A stretch of 64,000 nt of DNA from JACCSI01 sp963815285 (GTDB lineage Bacteria > Acidobacteriota > Vicinamibacteria > Vicinamibacterales > UBA2999), in NCBI GenBank assembly GCA_963815285.1, contig CAWFGB010000012.1, forward strand, positions 124,001 to 188,000, read 5' to 3'. The notes beneath the pieces are model-generated. The model was given only the letters and a program-made list of their open reading frames with translations. It had not been told where the DNA came from and ran no database searches. Positions 24,749 to 31,701 of this stretch are shown here, piece after piece (position 1 is the first letter of the stretch; every line of letters starts with the position of its first letter). The translations under genes and the position numbers were made by a program.

Positions 24749-26053
24749 GTGGTGGTGCAGCCCACCCGTCGCGTGCTCGGAGTGATACGGGTGCCGGGCG
24801 ACAAATCCATTTCCCATCGTTATGCACTCCTGGCCGCGCTCGCCTCGGGCGTGACGACACTCCGGAATTACGCTCCGGGCGGCGATTGCGAATCCACGCT
24901 CCACTGCCTGTCGGCGCTCGGCGTCTCCGTGCGGCGCGGCCCAGCGGAGAACGGGGAGACGCCGGAGGTGATCATCGAGGGACGCGGCCGGCGCGGGCTG
25001 ATCGCGTCGGCAACCCCGCTTGACTGCGGCAATTCCGGCAGCACGATGCGCATGTTGGCGGGCGTCGTCGCCGCCCAGGCGTTCAGGTCCACGCTCATTG
25101 GCGACCAATCCCTTTCCCGCCGGCCGATGCGCCGGGTCATGGTGCCCCTGTCGCAGATGGGGGCGCGTTTCGAAGCCGCAGATGGTGACCGTCCTCCGCT
25201 TACCGTCATCGGGGCTGAACTCGACGGCATCGAGTACGTCCCGGAAGTTCCCAGTGCGCAGGTGAAGAGTGCGGTGCTGCTGGCGGGCCTACAAGCGCAG
25301 GGCCGGAGCCGGGTGACCGAACAGACGCCTACGAGGGATCATACGGAAAGAGCGCTCGCCGCGTTCGGCGTGGCCGTTGAGCGGCACGGCCGCTCCGTCA
25401 GCGTCCAGGGGGGACAGCCGCTCGTGGCGCTGACCGCGCGCCTGCCCGGTGACCTTTCGTCCGCGGCCTTCCCCCTCGCCGCCGCCGCGGCGCTGCCGGG
25501 ATCCGACGTCACCATCGAGGGGGTAGGGCTGAATGAGACGCGCACCGGGTTCCTGGATGTGCTCCGCCGCTTCGGCATCGGCGTGGAAGTCGAGCCTACC
25601 GGTGAGTGGCAGGGCGAGCCGGTCGGGCGTGTGCGCGTGCAGCGGGGGGCCGCCGACGCCGGCGCGCGCCCCTACTTGGAATTAGGCCGCCACGACGTCC
25701 CGGCGATCATCGACGAATTGCCGGTGCTCGCCGCGCTGGCCACCGCACACGGGGAGCTGCGGGTGACCGGCGCGTCAGAGCTTCGGGTCAAGGAAAGCGA
25801 CCGGATCAGCGCACTCGTCGAGGGGTTACGCGCACTAGGGGCGGACGCCGACGAGTTGCCGGACGGGTTCCACATCCGTGCCGGGCGGCCACTGAGAGGC
25901 GGGCGGGTCCATGCCCACGACGATCATCGGCTCGCGATGGCCTTTGCTGTCTGCGGGCTGACTGCCGGCGCGGCTGTTATCATCGACGGGGCCCAGGCCG
26001 CGGCCGTCTCCTACCCCGCCTTCTTTTCCGATCTCGAGCGGCTCCGGGCGTGA
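24749..26053 (+). CDS. aroA: 3-phosphoshikimate 1-carboxyvinyltransferase (EPSP synthase)
   Basis: About 434 aa; the sixth step of the shikimate pathway, PEP plus shikimate-3-phosphate to EPSP. The N-terminal VPGDKSISHRYALLAALASG holds the catalytic lysine, followed by NSGSTMRMLAG, RPMRRVMVPLSQMGA and the late HDDHRLAMAFAVCGL. The RPMRRV form resembles class II enzymes. The first of three consecutive GTGs (24749) is chosen as start; the frame is open for 300 nt upstream but that part has no homology-like sequence and contains a family C repeat phrase at about 24705-24730. The 260-nt gap before it holds no other gene. Its stop overlaps aroK (GTGA). Confidence 0.94.
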   Translation: MVVQPTRRVLGVIRVPGDKSISHRYALLAALASGVTTLRNYAPGGDCESTLHCLSALGVSVRRGPAENGETPEVIIEGRGRRGLIASATPLDCGNSGSTMRMLAGVVAAQAFRSTLIGDQSLSRRPMRRVMVPLSQMGARFEAADGDRPPLTVIGAELDGIEYVPEVPSAQVKSAVLLAGLQAQGRSRVTEQTPTRDHTERALAAFGVAVERHGRSVSVQGGQPLVALTARLPGDLSSAAFPLAAAAALPGSDVTIEGVGLNETRTGFLDVLRRFGIGVEVEPTGEWQGEPVGRVRVQRGAADAGARPYLELGRHDVPAIIDELPVLAALATAHGELRVTGASELRVKESDRISALVEGLRALGADADELPDGFHIRAGRPLRGGRVHAHDDHRLAMAFAVCGLTAGAAVIIDGAQAAAVSYPAFFSDLERLRA

Positions 26054-26550
26054 AGGCGGACAAGGTGTATCTCGTTGGATTCATGGGGGCCGGCAAGAGC
26101 ACGGTCGCCCGTGCGCTGGCCAAGCGCCTTCACTGGACGGCCGAAGATATCGACGAACGGATCGAGAAGCGCGAGCGGCGCGATATTCCCACCATTTTCC
26201 GACAAGATGGCGAACCGTATTTCCGGTCGATCGAACAGGAGGAGCTCATCGCGCTGCTCCAGGTCCGCGGCGCCGTCGTCGCCACGGGCGGTGGCACCAT
26301 CGTCAACCCGATTGCACGAGAAATGATGTTGCGCGACGGCGCCGTCATCTGGCTCGATGCGCCCTTCGCAATAGTGCTCGATCGCGTGCCGCTCGACGGG
26401 CGGCGGCCGCTGGCCGCCGATCGGATTGAAATGGAAAGCCTCTATAATCAGCGGCTCATGGCCTACAGCCGCGCGCATCTCCGACTTGACGCCGGGAAGA
26501 GCTCTGTGGAGGACCTCGTGGATCAGATCGTCGATTGGCTCGGAGCCTAG
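26050..26550 (+). CDS. aroK: Shikimate kinase
   Basis: A 166-aa P-loop kinase. The Walker A motif GFMGAGKSTVARALA is near residues 10-24, DIDERIEKR holds the acidic shikimate-contact pair near 33, the third motif VVATGGGTIVNP is near 78, and RRPLAA gives the lid arginine. It phosphorylates shikimate using ATP, the step before EPSP synthase. The GTG start overlaps the aroA stop as GTGA, so the two pathway enzymes are coupled. The frame is open further upstream but that is aroA sequence in another phase. Confidence 0.93.
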   Translation: MKADKVYLVGFMGAGKSTVARALAKRLHWTAEDIDERIEKRERRDIPTIFRQDGEPYFRSIEQEELIALLQVRGAVVATGGGTIVNPIAREMMLRDGAVIWLDAPFAIVLDRVPLDGRRPLAADRIEMESLYNQRLMAYSRAHLRLDAGKSSVEDLVDQIVDWLGA

Positions 26551-26555
26551 ACGGG

Positions 26556-27299
26556 ATGCGCTACCTCGTTCTCAGTGACATACACGCCAATCTCGAAGCG
26601 CTGAACGCGGTCCTCGCTGCCGCGCAGGCGTTACCGTCGGACCGCGTGCTCGTGCTGGGCGACCTGGTCGGCTACGGCGCCGACCCCAACGGCGTCGTGG
26701 ACAGGATCCGCGCCCTGCAGCCGCATGGGCTGATTCGCGGGAACCATGACAAGGTCGGGTCCGGCGTCGAGAGCGCCGAGGGGTTCAACGCTGTCGCGCG
26801 CAGCGCCATTCGGTGGACCTACGACACCCTGACGCCGCAAAACCGCGCCTGGCTGGCGACTCTGCCCACCGGACCGGTGCTCGTCGATGACCTGCTCGAG
26901 ATCTGCCACGGCACGCCCTACGACGAAGACGCGTATGTCTTCGACGATCTGGACGCGCTGCGGGCGCTGCACGCGGCCGAACGGCCCCTGTGCCTGTTCG
27001 GGCACACTCACGTGCAGATTGGTTACGCCCTCACGGGAGATCAGTTCACGCTCACCACCCTCGACGACACGCGGCCGCTGGCCGTGAGCATTGCCCAGGG
27101 CACGAGGCACCTGCTCAACCCCGGATCTGTGGGTCAACCCCGCGACGGCGATCCGCGGGCCGGCTTCGCGGTGGTCGATACCAACCGGCGCGTGGCCACG
27201 CTCTACCGGATCGACTATCCCATCCAGGAGGCGCAGGTGCGAATTCGCGAGGAAGGATTACCTGACGTCCTGGCGCAGCGGCTCGCACTGGGACGCTGA
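26556..27299 (+). CDS. Metallophosphoesterase (MJ0936/YfcE-like)
   Basis: A 247-aa calcineurin-type phosphoesterase. All metal motifs are present in order: SDIHANLEAL (D-x-H) at residues 7-16, LGDLVGYGADP (GDxxG) near 36, RGNHDK (GNHD) near 63, a histidine in EICHGTP near 120 and FGHTHVQ (GHTH) near 152. Members cleave phosphodiesters such as cyclic nucleotides or act in signalling; the substrate is not assigned. The start is ATG 26556, 5 nt after aroK; a TTG at 26535 would overlap aroK by 16 nt. It likely belongs to the aroA-aroK transcript. Confidence 0.9.
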   Translation: MRYLVLSDIHANLEALNAVLAAAQALPSDRVLVLGDLVGYGADPNGVVDRIRALQPHGLIRGNHDKVGSGVESAEGFNAVARSAIRWTYDTLTPQNRAWLATLPTGPVLVDDLLEICHGTPYDEDAYVFDDLDALRALHAAERPLCLFGHTHVQIGYALTGDQFTLTTLDDTRPLAVSIAQGTRHLLNPGSVGQPRDGDPRAGFAVVDTNRRVATLYRIDYPIQEAQVRIREEGLPDVLAQRLALGR

Positions 27300-27302
27300 C
27301 TC

Positions 27303-27389
27303 CACGAGAACACCAACGACACGACGGGCACGAGGGCGGCTCAGACCTCGATTCTTCGCGCCCTTCGTGTTCTTCGTGTTCTTCGTGTT
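27303..27389. repeat. Repeat family B (CTTCGTGTT tandem with inverted left arm)
   Basis: Three perfect tandem copies of CTTCGTGTT at 27363-27371, 27372-27380 and 27381-27389 follow CGCCC. To the left, GGGCACGAGGGC (about 27326-27337) is complementary in part to GCCCTTCGTG, so the locus can fold back. The last unit contains the stop codon of the 47-aa peptide on the other strand. A second locus is at 37867-37968. Confidence 0.75.
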
Positions 27390-27531
27390 ACGGGGGTGGG
27401 GCCTTGCGCTGGTCACGGCGGCGGAGCTCCGCCATGTAGGCATCCCGCGCGGCGCGGCCGCCCAGGATCCACCCGAACACGACCCCAATCAGGATGCAGA
27501 CGGGGATGTAGATGAAATGCGCGGCGTTCAT
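27388..27531 (-). CDS. 47-aa membrane peptide at the end of the ccm operon
   Basis: ATG 27531 lies 4 nt after the ccmD-like stop. The product is one hydrophobic helix (FIYIPVCILIGVVFGWILGG) followed by a basic, amphipathic tail (RAARDAYMAELRRRDQR) and Ala-Pro-Pro-Pro. This topology (short periplasmic start, one span, charged cytosolic helix) mirrors CcmD, which stabilises haem-loaded CcmE on the CcmABC complex. No family is recognised. Position and coupling support a role in cytochrome c maturation; the sequence is otherwise uncharacterised. Confidence 0.6.
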   Translation of the reverse strand: MNAAHFIYIPVCILIGVVFGWILGGRAARDAYMAELRRRDQRKAPPP

Positions 27532-27535
27532 CGCA

Positions 27536-27808
27536 TCATGATCGCCGCCGTGAGAGCGAGGTCAGCTCGCTCTCGACGGCGTTCAGGCGCCGGCTGACGG
27601 ACCAGACATAGCCAATCAGCACAATCCACACGAGCGCATACGCGACCGCGACCAGCGTGAAGGCGGGAATCTGCTCCTCCGGCGGGATCTCCGACAGCGG
27701 CACGAACTCCTCTTGCGCCGGCTTCTGCGGAGGCTGCGCAGCCGCGACACCTGGCAGCCACACGGCTGACAGCATTGCCACGCATACAAGAGACCGGATC
27801 ACACGCAT
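27536..27808 (-). CDS. ccmD: CcmD-like haem exporter accessory protein
   Basis: A 90-aa protein. A signal-peptide-like N-terminus (MRVIRSLVCVAMLSAVWLPGVAAAQ) precedes a Pro/Glu-rich stretch and a single helix (FTLVAVAYALVWIVLIGYVW), then SRRLNAVESELTSL, a short charged coiled helix as in CcmD. Usual CcmD proteins are 40-70 aa without the leader, so this form carries an added N-terminal signal or second span. The ATG overlaps the ccmC stop (TGATG). It probably links CcmE to CcmC on the periplasmic membrane face. Confidence 0.75.
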   Translation of the reverse strand: MRVIRSLVCVAMLSAVWLPGVAAAQPPQKPAQEEFVPLSEIPPEEQIPAFTLVAVAYALVWIVLIGYVWSVSRRLNAVESELTSLSRRRS

Positions 27809-28467
27809 CACGATTCGTCCTCACTCAGAAACTGCGCCTCGACCAGCGCCCGTTGACGCTCGAGGCGAATCCGCATCTGCATCAACAGCAGGAATAGCAC
27901 AAAGAACGCGGTGAAGCAGAACCACAGCGGGCCACCCATGCTGACCGGGAGCGACGGGACGACCGAGGTCTGCGGGTGGAGCGTTCGCCAGTAATTGACG
28001 GACACGAAGATGAACGGCACCGTGGCCATGCCGAAAAGCGCCATCGCGGCGCTCAGCTTGTCTGACCCAGGGCCACCGTAACGCCTCAACAGCAGATAGG
28101 CGCCGAAGATCATCCACACCAGCAGACTCGAGGTCAGCCGCGCGTCCCATACCCACCAGACGCCCCAGGCCTTCCGGGCCCACAACGGTCCCGTCAGCAG
28201 GGTCAGCAACCCGAACACGAAGGTGAGTTCGGCCGCCGCAAACGCTTTCCAGTCGGCTTGTGGCTTGCGGCCGAACAGGAAGATAGCGCTGTAGACGCCG
28301 GAGATAATCGCCCCGAGCAGGAAAATCCACGCCGAGGGAAAGTGAAAGTAGAAGATCTTATAGACGAGCCCCATCGTGGACTCGTAGGGAGCGGCGTTGA
28401 TGATCCACGGGGCCGCCGCGAACATTGCCGCCACGATGACGAGGCCAACGGTACTGAGTGTGCGCAT
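27808..28467 (-). CDS. ccmC: Haem exporter permease CcmC
   Basis: A 219-aa inner-membrane protein with six hydrophobic helices. The haem-handling Trp-rich (WWD-like) segment KAWGVWWVWDARLTSSLLVW is near residues 110-130, flanked by histidines (FHFPSAW near 42; TLHPQTS near 172). CcmC loads haem onto CcmE. The N-terminus gives RTLSTVGLVIVAAMFAAAP. ATG 28467 is 62 nt after the ccmB stop; the short gap holds no repeat. Length matches the family (about 220-250). Confidence 0.93.
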   Translation of the reverse strand: MRTLSTVGLVIVAAMFAAAPWIINAAPYESTMGLVYKIFYFHFPSAWIFLLGAIISGVYSAIFLFGRKPQADWKAFAAAELTFVFGLLTLLTGPLWARKAWGVWWVWDARLTSSLLVWMIFGAYLLLRRYGGPGSDKLSAAMALFGMATVPFIFVSVNYWRTLHPQTSVVPSLPVSMGGPLWFCFTAFFVLFLLLMQMRIRLERQRALVEAQFLSEDES

Positions 28468-28529
28468 GCGTTACGGCTCTCGGCTTTCGGCGGTCAGCGC
28501 TGGAAGGCTGAGAGCCGAAGCGGTCTCAA

Positions 28530-29213
28530 TCAATCAGTCATCAGCGGTTCGAACGTCCATAAGGACAGCGTGACGAACACCGCATCGAAGAAAAACAGCA
28601 GCGCCAGCCAGAACTGCGCCATGCCGTAGTCCGGCTCCGCCTGAAACAGCGCGGCGGTGCCGCGCACGCCAGCGATCATGACCGGAACGGTGATCGGATA
28701 CAACAGAATCGGGAGCAGCACGTCGCGGCTCCGCGCTCTCACGAGCATGGCGGCAAAGAGCGTCCCGACCGAGGCGAACCCCACCGACCCGGTCGCCATC
28801 AGCCCGATGAGCAGCAGCGGGCTGCGAAGGATCGGCGCCTGGAACCAGAGCGCGACCAGTAGCAGCAGCAGGAACTCGACCAGCGCCAGCAGCATCAGCA
28901 TTCCAGCCAGCTTGCCGGCGTAAATCGCCGGACGATCCGCAGGGGCAAGCAGCAGCGCCCGCATGGTTTCGTTCTGCCGCTCGCGGTCGAAGGTGCGGCC
29001 GAGCGCGAGAGTTCCGGAAAAGGCGATCGCGATCCACAGAACAGCCGCCGCGATGTCGTCCGGCGGGTTGCCCTCCTTGATCAGCCCGAACGAAAACACC
29101 AGCACCACGGTCAGGGCGAAGAAAAGCGTCGTCGACACAATCTCGAAGCTTCGAATCTCGACCGTCAGGTCCTTGCGGACCACGAGCCACGCGACGCGGA
29201 GGAATGCCGTCAT
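28530..29213 (-). CDS. ccmB: Haem exporter permease CcmB
   Basis: A 227-aa permease with six hydrophobic segments. It opens with AWLVVRKDLTVEIRSFEIVST, the family start, and includes GRTFDRERQNETMRALLLAP and APADRPAIYAGKLAG. Together with CcmA it forms the ABC transporter that releases holo-CcmE. The ATG 29213 overlaps a TGA in another frame (ATGA) that would end an intact CcmA. In the present sequence, however, the frame runs unbroken from ccmA into ccmB; see the ccmA entry. Confidence 0.92.
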   Translation of the reverse strand: MTAFLRVAWLVVRKDLTVEIRSFEIVSTTLFFALTVVLVFSFGLIKEGNPPDDIAAAVLWIAIAFSGTLALGRTFDRERQNETMRALLLAPADRPAIYAGKLAGMLMLLALVEFLLLLLVALWFQAPILRSPLLLIGLMATGSVGFASVGTLFAAMLVRARSRDVLLPILLYPITVPVMIAGVRGTAALFQAEPDYGMAQFWLALLFFFDAVFVTLSLWTFEPLMTD

Positions 29214-29918
29214 TCCTGCGCGATGACCCTGAGATACCGCGACCGCAGACTGCCAGAGGCGTCCAGGTCGCTCACGAGGCGTCCGCTCGCGCAAGAACAG
29301 CGACCGGGAGAGGATGTGCTCGGCGACTTCCAAGTCATGCGTGGCGAGCACTATCAGGCATCCCTGCGCCTGTAACTGCCGCAGCCGGCTGACCAGAGCT
29401 GTCGTTGACGCCTGGTCCAGGCCAGTGAAGGGCTCGTCGAGCAGCAGCAATCGCGGATTGTGAACCAGGGCACGCTCGAGCGCGAGGCGTTGACGCATAC
29501 CCCGCGAGAATCCGGTCACTTGATCGTCCGCGCGGTCGGTCAGCCGGGCCTGGTCCAGGCTCTTGGCCACTCGGGTATCGACGTCATCGAGCCCATACAG
29601 GCGAGCGAAGAACGCCAGATTCTCACGAGCGGTCAGCTCTGGATAGAGAAACAGGTCGTGACCGAGCATGCCGAGACGCGATCGGAGCGTCGCTCCCGCG
29701 TTCTGCGCGCGATGTCCTCCGTAGGTCACCTCCCCGCTCGATGGCACCAGCAGTGTGGCCAGAATCGCCAGTAATGTGGATTTGCCCGCGCCGTTGGGCC
29801 CGAGAAGGCCGAGAATCTCCCCGGCGTGGCAGTCGAAGGAAATCTGGGAGAGGGCTTTACGCCGGCCGAAGTGGCGACTGAGATTCGAGACCGTGACTTG
29901 TGAGAAGTCGACGTTCAC
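29210..29918 (-). CDS. ccmA: Haem exporter ATPase CcmA, apparently frameshifted near its 3' end
   Basis: An ABC ATPase of about 235 aa. Walker A LLGPNGAGKSTLLAIL is near residue 40, the signature GFSRGMRQRLALERALVHNP near 130 and Walker B LLLLDEPFTGLD near 155, with THDLE after. The GTG start 29918 overlaps the preceding stop (GTGA). After about 29286 the frame continues into ccmB through a Pro/Arg-rich linker unlike any CcmA tail. Shifting by one base there gives an ordinary ATPase ending (SGRLVSDLDASGS, then RYLRVIAQE) and a TGA that overlaps the ccmB ATG as ATGA. One extra base in GCGAGCGGAC (29281-29290) is therefore likely. Confidence 0.88.
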
Positions 29919-31118
29919 GCAGCGACGCCCTCGCCACCGCCACGGTCGAGCTCTCCCATGACTCGTTCCAGCTGCGCGACGAGCGTCTGGCGACGCGAGG
30001 TGTAGCGCCGCTCGTCGACGCGCTGATGGCGATGATCCTCTTCGAGCGCGACGAGATCGGCAAAGAGCTTGTCCTTGCGTCGCTTGAGCTCCTCGATGCG
30101 CGTATTGCGCACCCGAGGTCCGGCCAGCGCCGCCCAGAACCCGGCGACCAGTATCAGCACCCCGACGGCGACGCCTACATCGCGCACCATGGTGTTGCGA
30201 TGCGGCAAGCCGGTGAGCGTGAGCGTCAACGAGCCTCCTGCATTGATGCGCCCGCCCGTGGCCATCAGGAAGGGCGCGCCGCCGGCATTCGCCTCCCGCT
30301 GCTGCTGGAATTGCGGCGAGGCAACCTGCAGATTGCCGACCTTCTCGGCGGCAACGAACACCTGTTCGAACGCTGCCGGCCACTGCTGCGACACAACGGT
30401 CGTGTCGCCGCTGTACGGCAAGCGATAGCCGACCTGCACCTGCGTGACGCCGGGAGGGAACGGCCCATTGATGCGGATTCGATCCCCCTGCACGACCGCC
30501 AGGGTGGACGAACCCTCGAGCGCCCCAGCACCGCTGGCGGCTTCGGGCAGCACGATGAATAGCGGCTCGCCGATGTCAATCGGCGTGCGGGCGTTGTTGA
30601 CGATGTCGAGAAGATAGAAAACCTGTAGGTTGTCGTCCTGGAACTCGAGGATGACGCGCGACTCGCCGCCAAACACGACGATGCCTTGCCGCGCGGGCTG
30701 CTGAGCCGCCTGTTCTCGCTCCAGACGCTCCCGCGCCGCAGCCGCCTCGAGCCCCGCAGATGAGCGCGATGCGCACACCGCCACTGGCCGGAATGGTGAA
30801 CGGCGCCGACTGCAAGGTTTCCCCGTCGACGACCGTCTGAACGACGACGCGCGTGCCAGGAGGCACGTCACCAAACGTCGCTCGGCCCTGGGCGTCAGTG
30901 TTGGCATCGAGCCGCTGGCCCGGCCCGGCGAGCGTCACCGGATGATTAGTGACGTTGTTGCCCATGCGCTCGCGCACGACACGCACCGACACCATCCCGG
31001 TTTCGAGCTCTGGAGCCGGCAGCGGCCGCCCCGCCATCTGCGCGGGGTCCGGCATCTGTTGCGCAGTTGCTGACGCGGCCAGCGCCACGATGACCATGCC
31101 GATAAGGGTCGCCCGCAT
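29915..31118 (-). CDS. Secreted/membrane CcmI-like protein with carboxypeptidase-regulatory domain, frameshifted
   Basis: Two frames join into one protein of about 400 aa. The first (31118 to about 30760) has a signal peptide (MRATLIGMVIVALAASATAQQ) and a beta-sandwich of the carboxypeptidase-regulatory type (VTLAGPGQRLDANTDAQGRA, GDVPPGTRVVVQTVVDG). The second begins GLEAAAARERLEREQAAQQ, then a beta domain (VFGGESRVILEFQDDNL), one membrane helix near VGVAVGVLILVAGFWAAL and a charged helical hairpin (LFADLVALEEDHRHQRVDER). The phase changes by one base within 30752-30760. The hairpin resembles the CcmI N-terminal motif. It lies between the zinc-ribbon gene (1 nt) and ccmA (4-nt overlap), so it is a ccm operon member. 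Family identity beyond this is uncertain. Confidence 0.72.
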
Positions 31119-31119
31119 C

Positions 31120-31701
31120 TCAGGCCGCCAGCTTGTTCCCGCAGTTCTTGCAAAACCGCGCGTCAGGATCGTTCAGCGTGCCGCACGCGCAGGCACCAGG
31201 TGCACCTGCGTTTAGTCGTCCGCGGAGCTCGGCTTCGATTGTCTCGCGATAGCCTCCGCTGGTCTCCAGCTGGCGCATCAGCCCGATCGCGCGGGCGCGG
31301 AGGCGGGTGCTCATCTCGTCAAAGTCAGGCTTGGCGATCTTCTTCATCGCGAAGTCGAACTCTAGATCCTTGATCGAACGAAGGACGAGCGTCTTCTCGC
31401 GCTCCAAGGCGGTGCGGGTCTGGCCGACAATCAGCGGCGGCGCTTCAGCCGCGCCCGGCACGACCAGCGGCGCGAGCGAGCGATAGACGCCAAGCGCCAC
31501 GAAGCTCGCCGCCACGACCGTCAGGCTGAGCACGACGATGGATGCCGGCGACTGCCCGGTCGACACCAAAACTACGGCCGTCGCCGAGAGCATCCCGGCC
31601 AGCAGGAAAAACTGCCATGGTCGAAGCCCCGGATCCTCGGCACGCGATTGATTCGTAGCCGGGCGGCCGGAATCCTCAATCGAGGTCGCGGAGCTCATCA
31701 T
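31120..31701 (-). CDS. Zinc-ribbon membrane protein with CcmI-like helical hairpin
   Basis: A 193-aa protein. Two adjacent hydrophobic helices (FFLLAGMLSATAVVLVS; IVVLSLTVVAASFVALGVY) are followed by a charged hairpin (LVLRSIKDLEFDFAMKKIAK, DFDEMSTRLRARA) and a C-terminal zinc ribbon with Cys-x-Cys and Cys-x-x-Cys (ACACGTL; RFCKNCGNK). The start is ATG 31701, overlapping the ccmF-H stop by 26 nt. The hairpin pattern, Leu-x-x-Leu-Glu/x-Asp, then a basic turn and Tyr/Phe-x-x-x-Arg, matches CcmI-type apocytochrome chaperones. The zinc ribbon sits in the cytosol or periplasm depending on topology. Assignment to the c-maturation pathway is from position and motif. Confidence 0.75.
   Translation of the reverse strand: MMSSATSIEDSGRPATNQSRAEDPGLRPWQFFLLAGMLSATAVVLVSTGQSPASIVVLSLTVVAASFVALGVYRSLAPLVVPGAAEAPPLIVGQTRTALEREKTLVLRSIKDLEFDFAMKKIAKPDFDEMSTRLRARAIGLMRQLETSGGYRETIEAELRGRLNAGAPGACACGTLNDPDARFCKNCGNKLAA

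Noticed and set aside
28530..29918. A single 462-aa CcmA-CcmB fusion protein
   Set aside because: The linker has no CcmA character, whereas another frame encodes a normal CcmA tail ending in a TGA that overlaps the ccmB ATG. A one-base shift explains it better.
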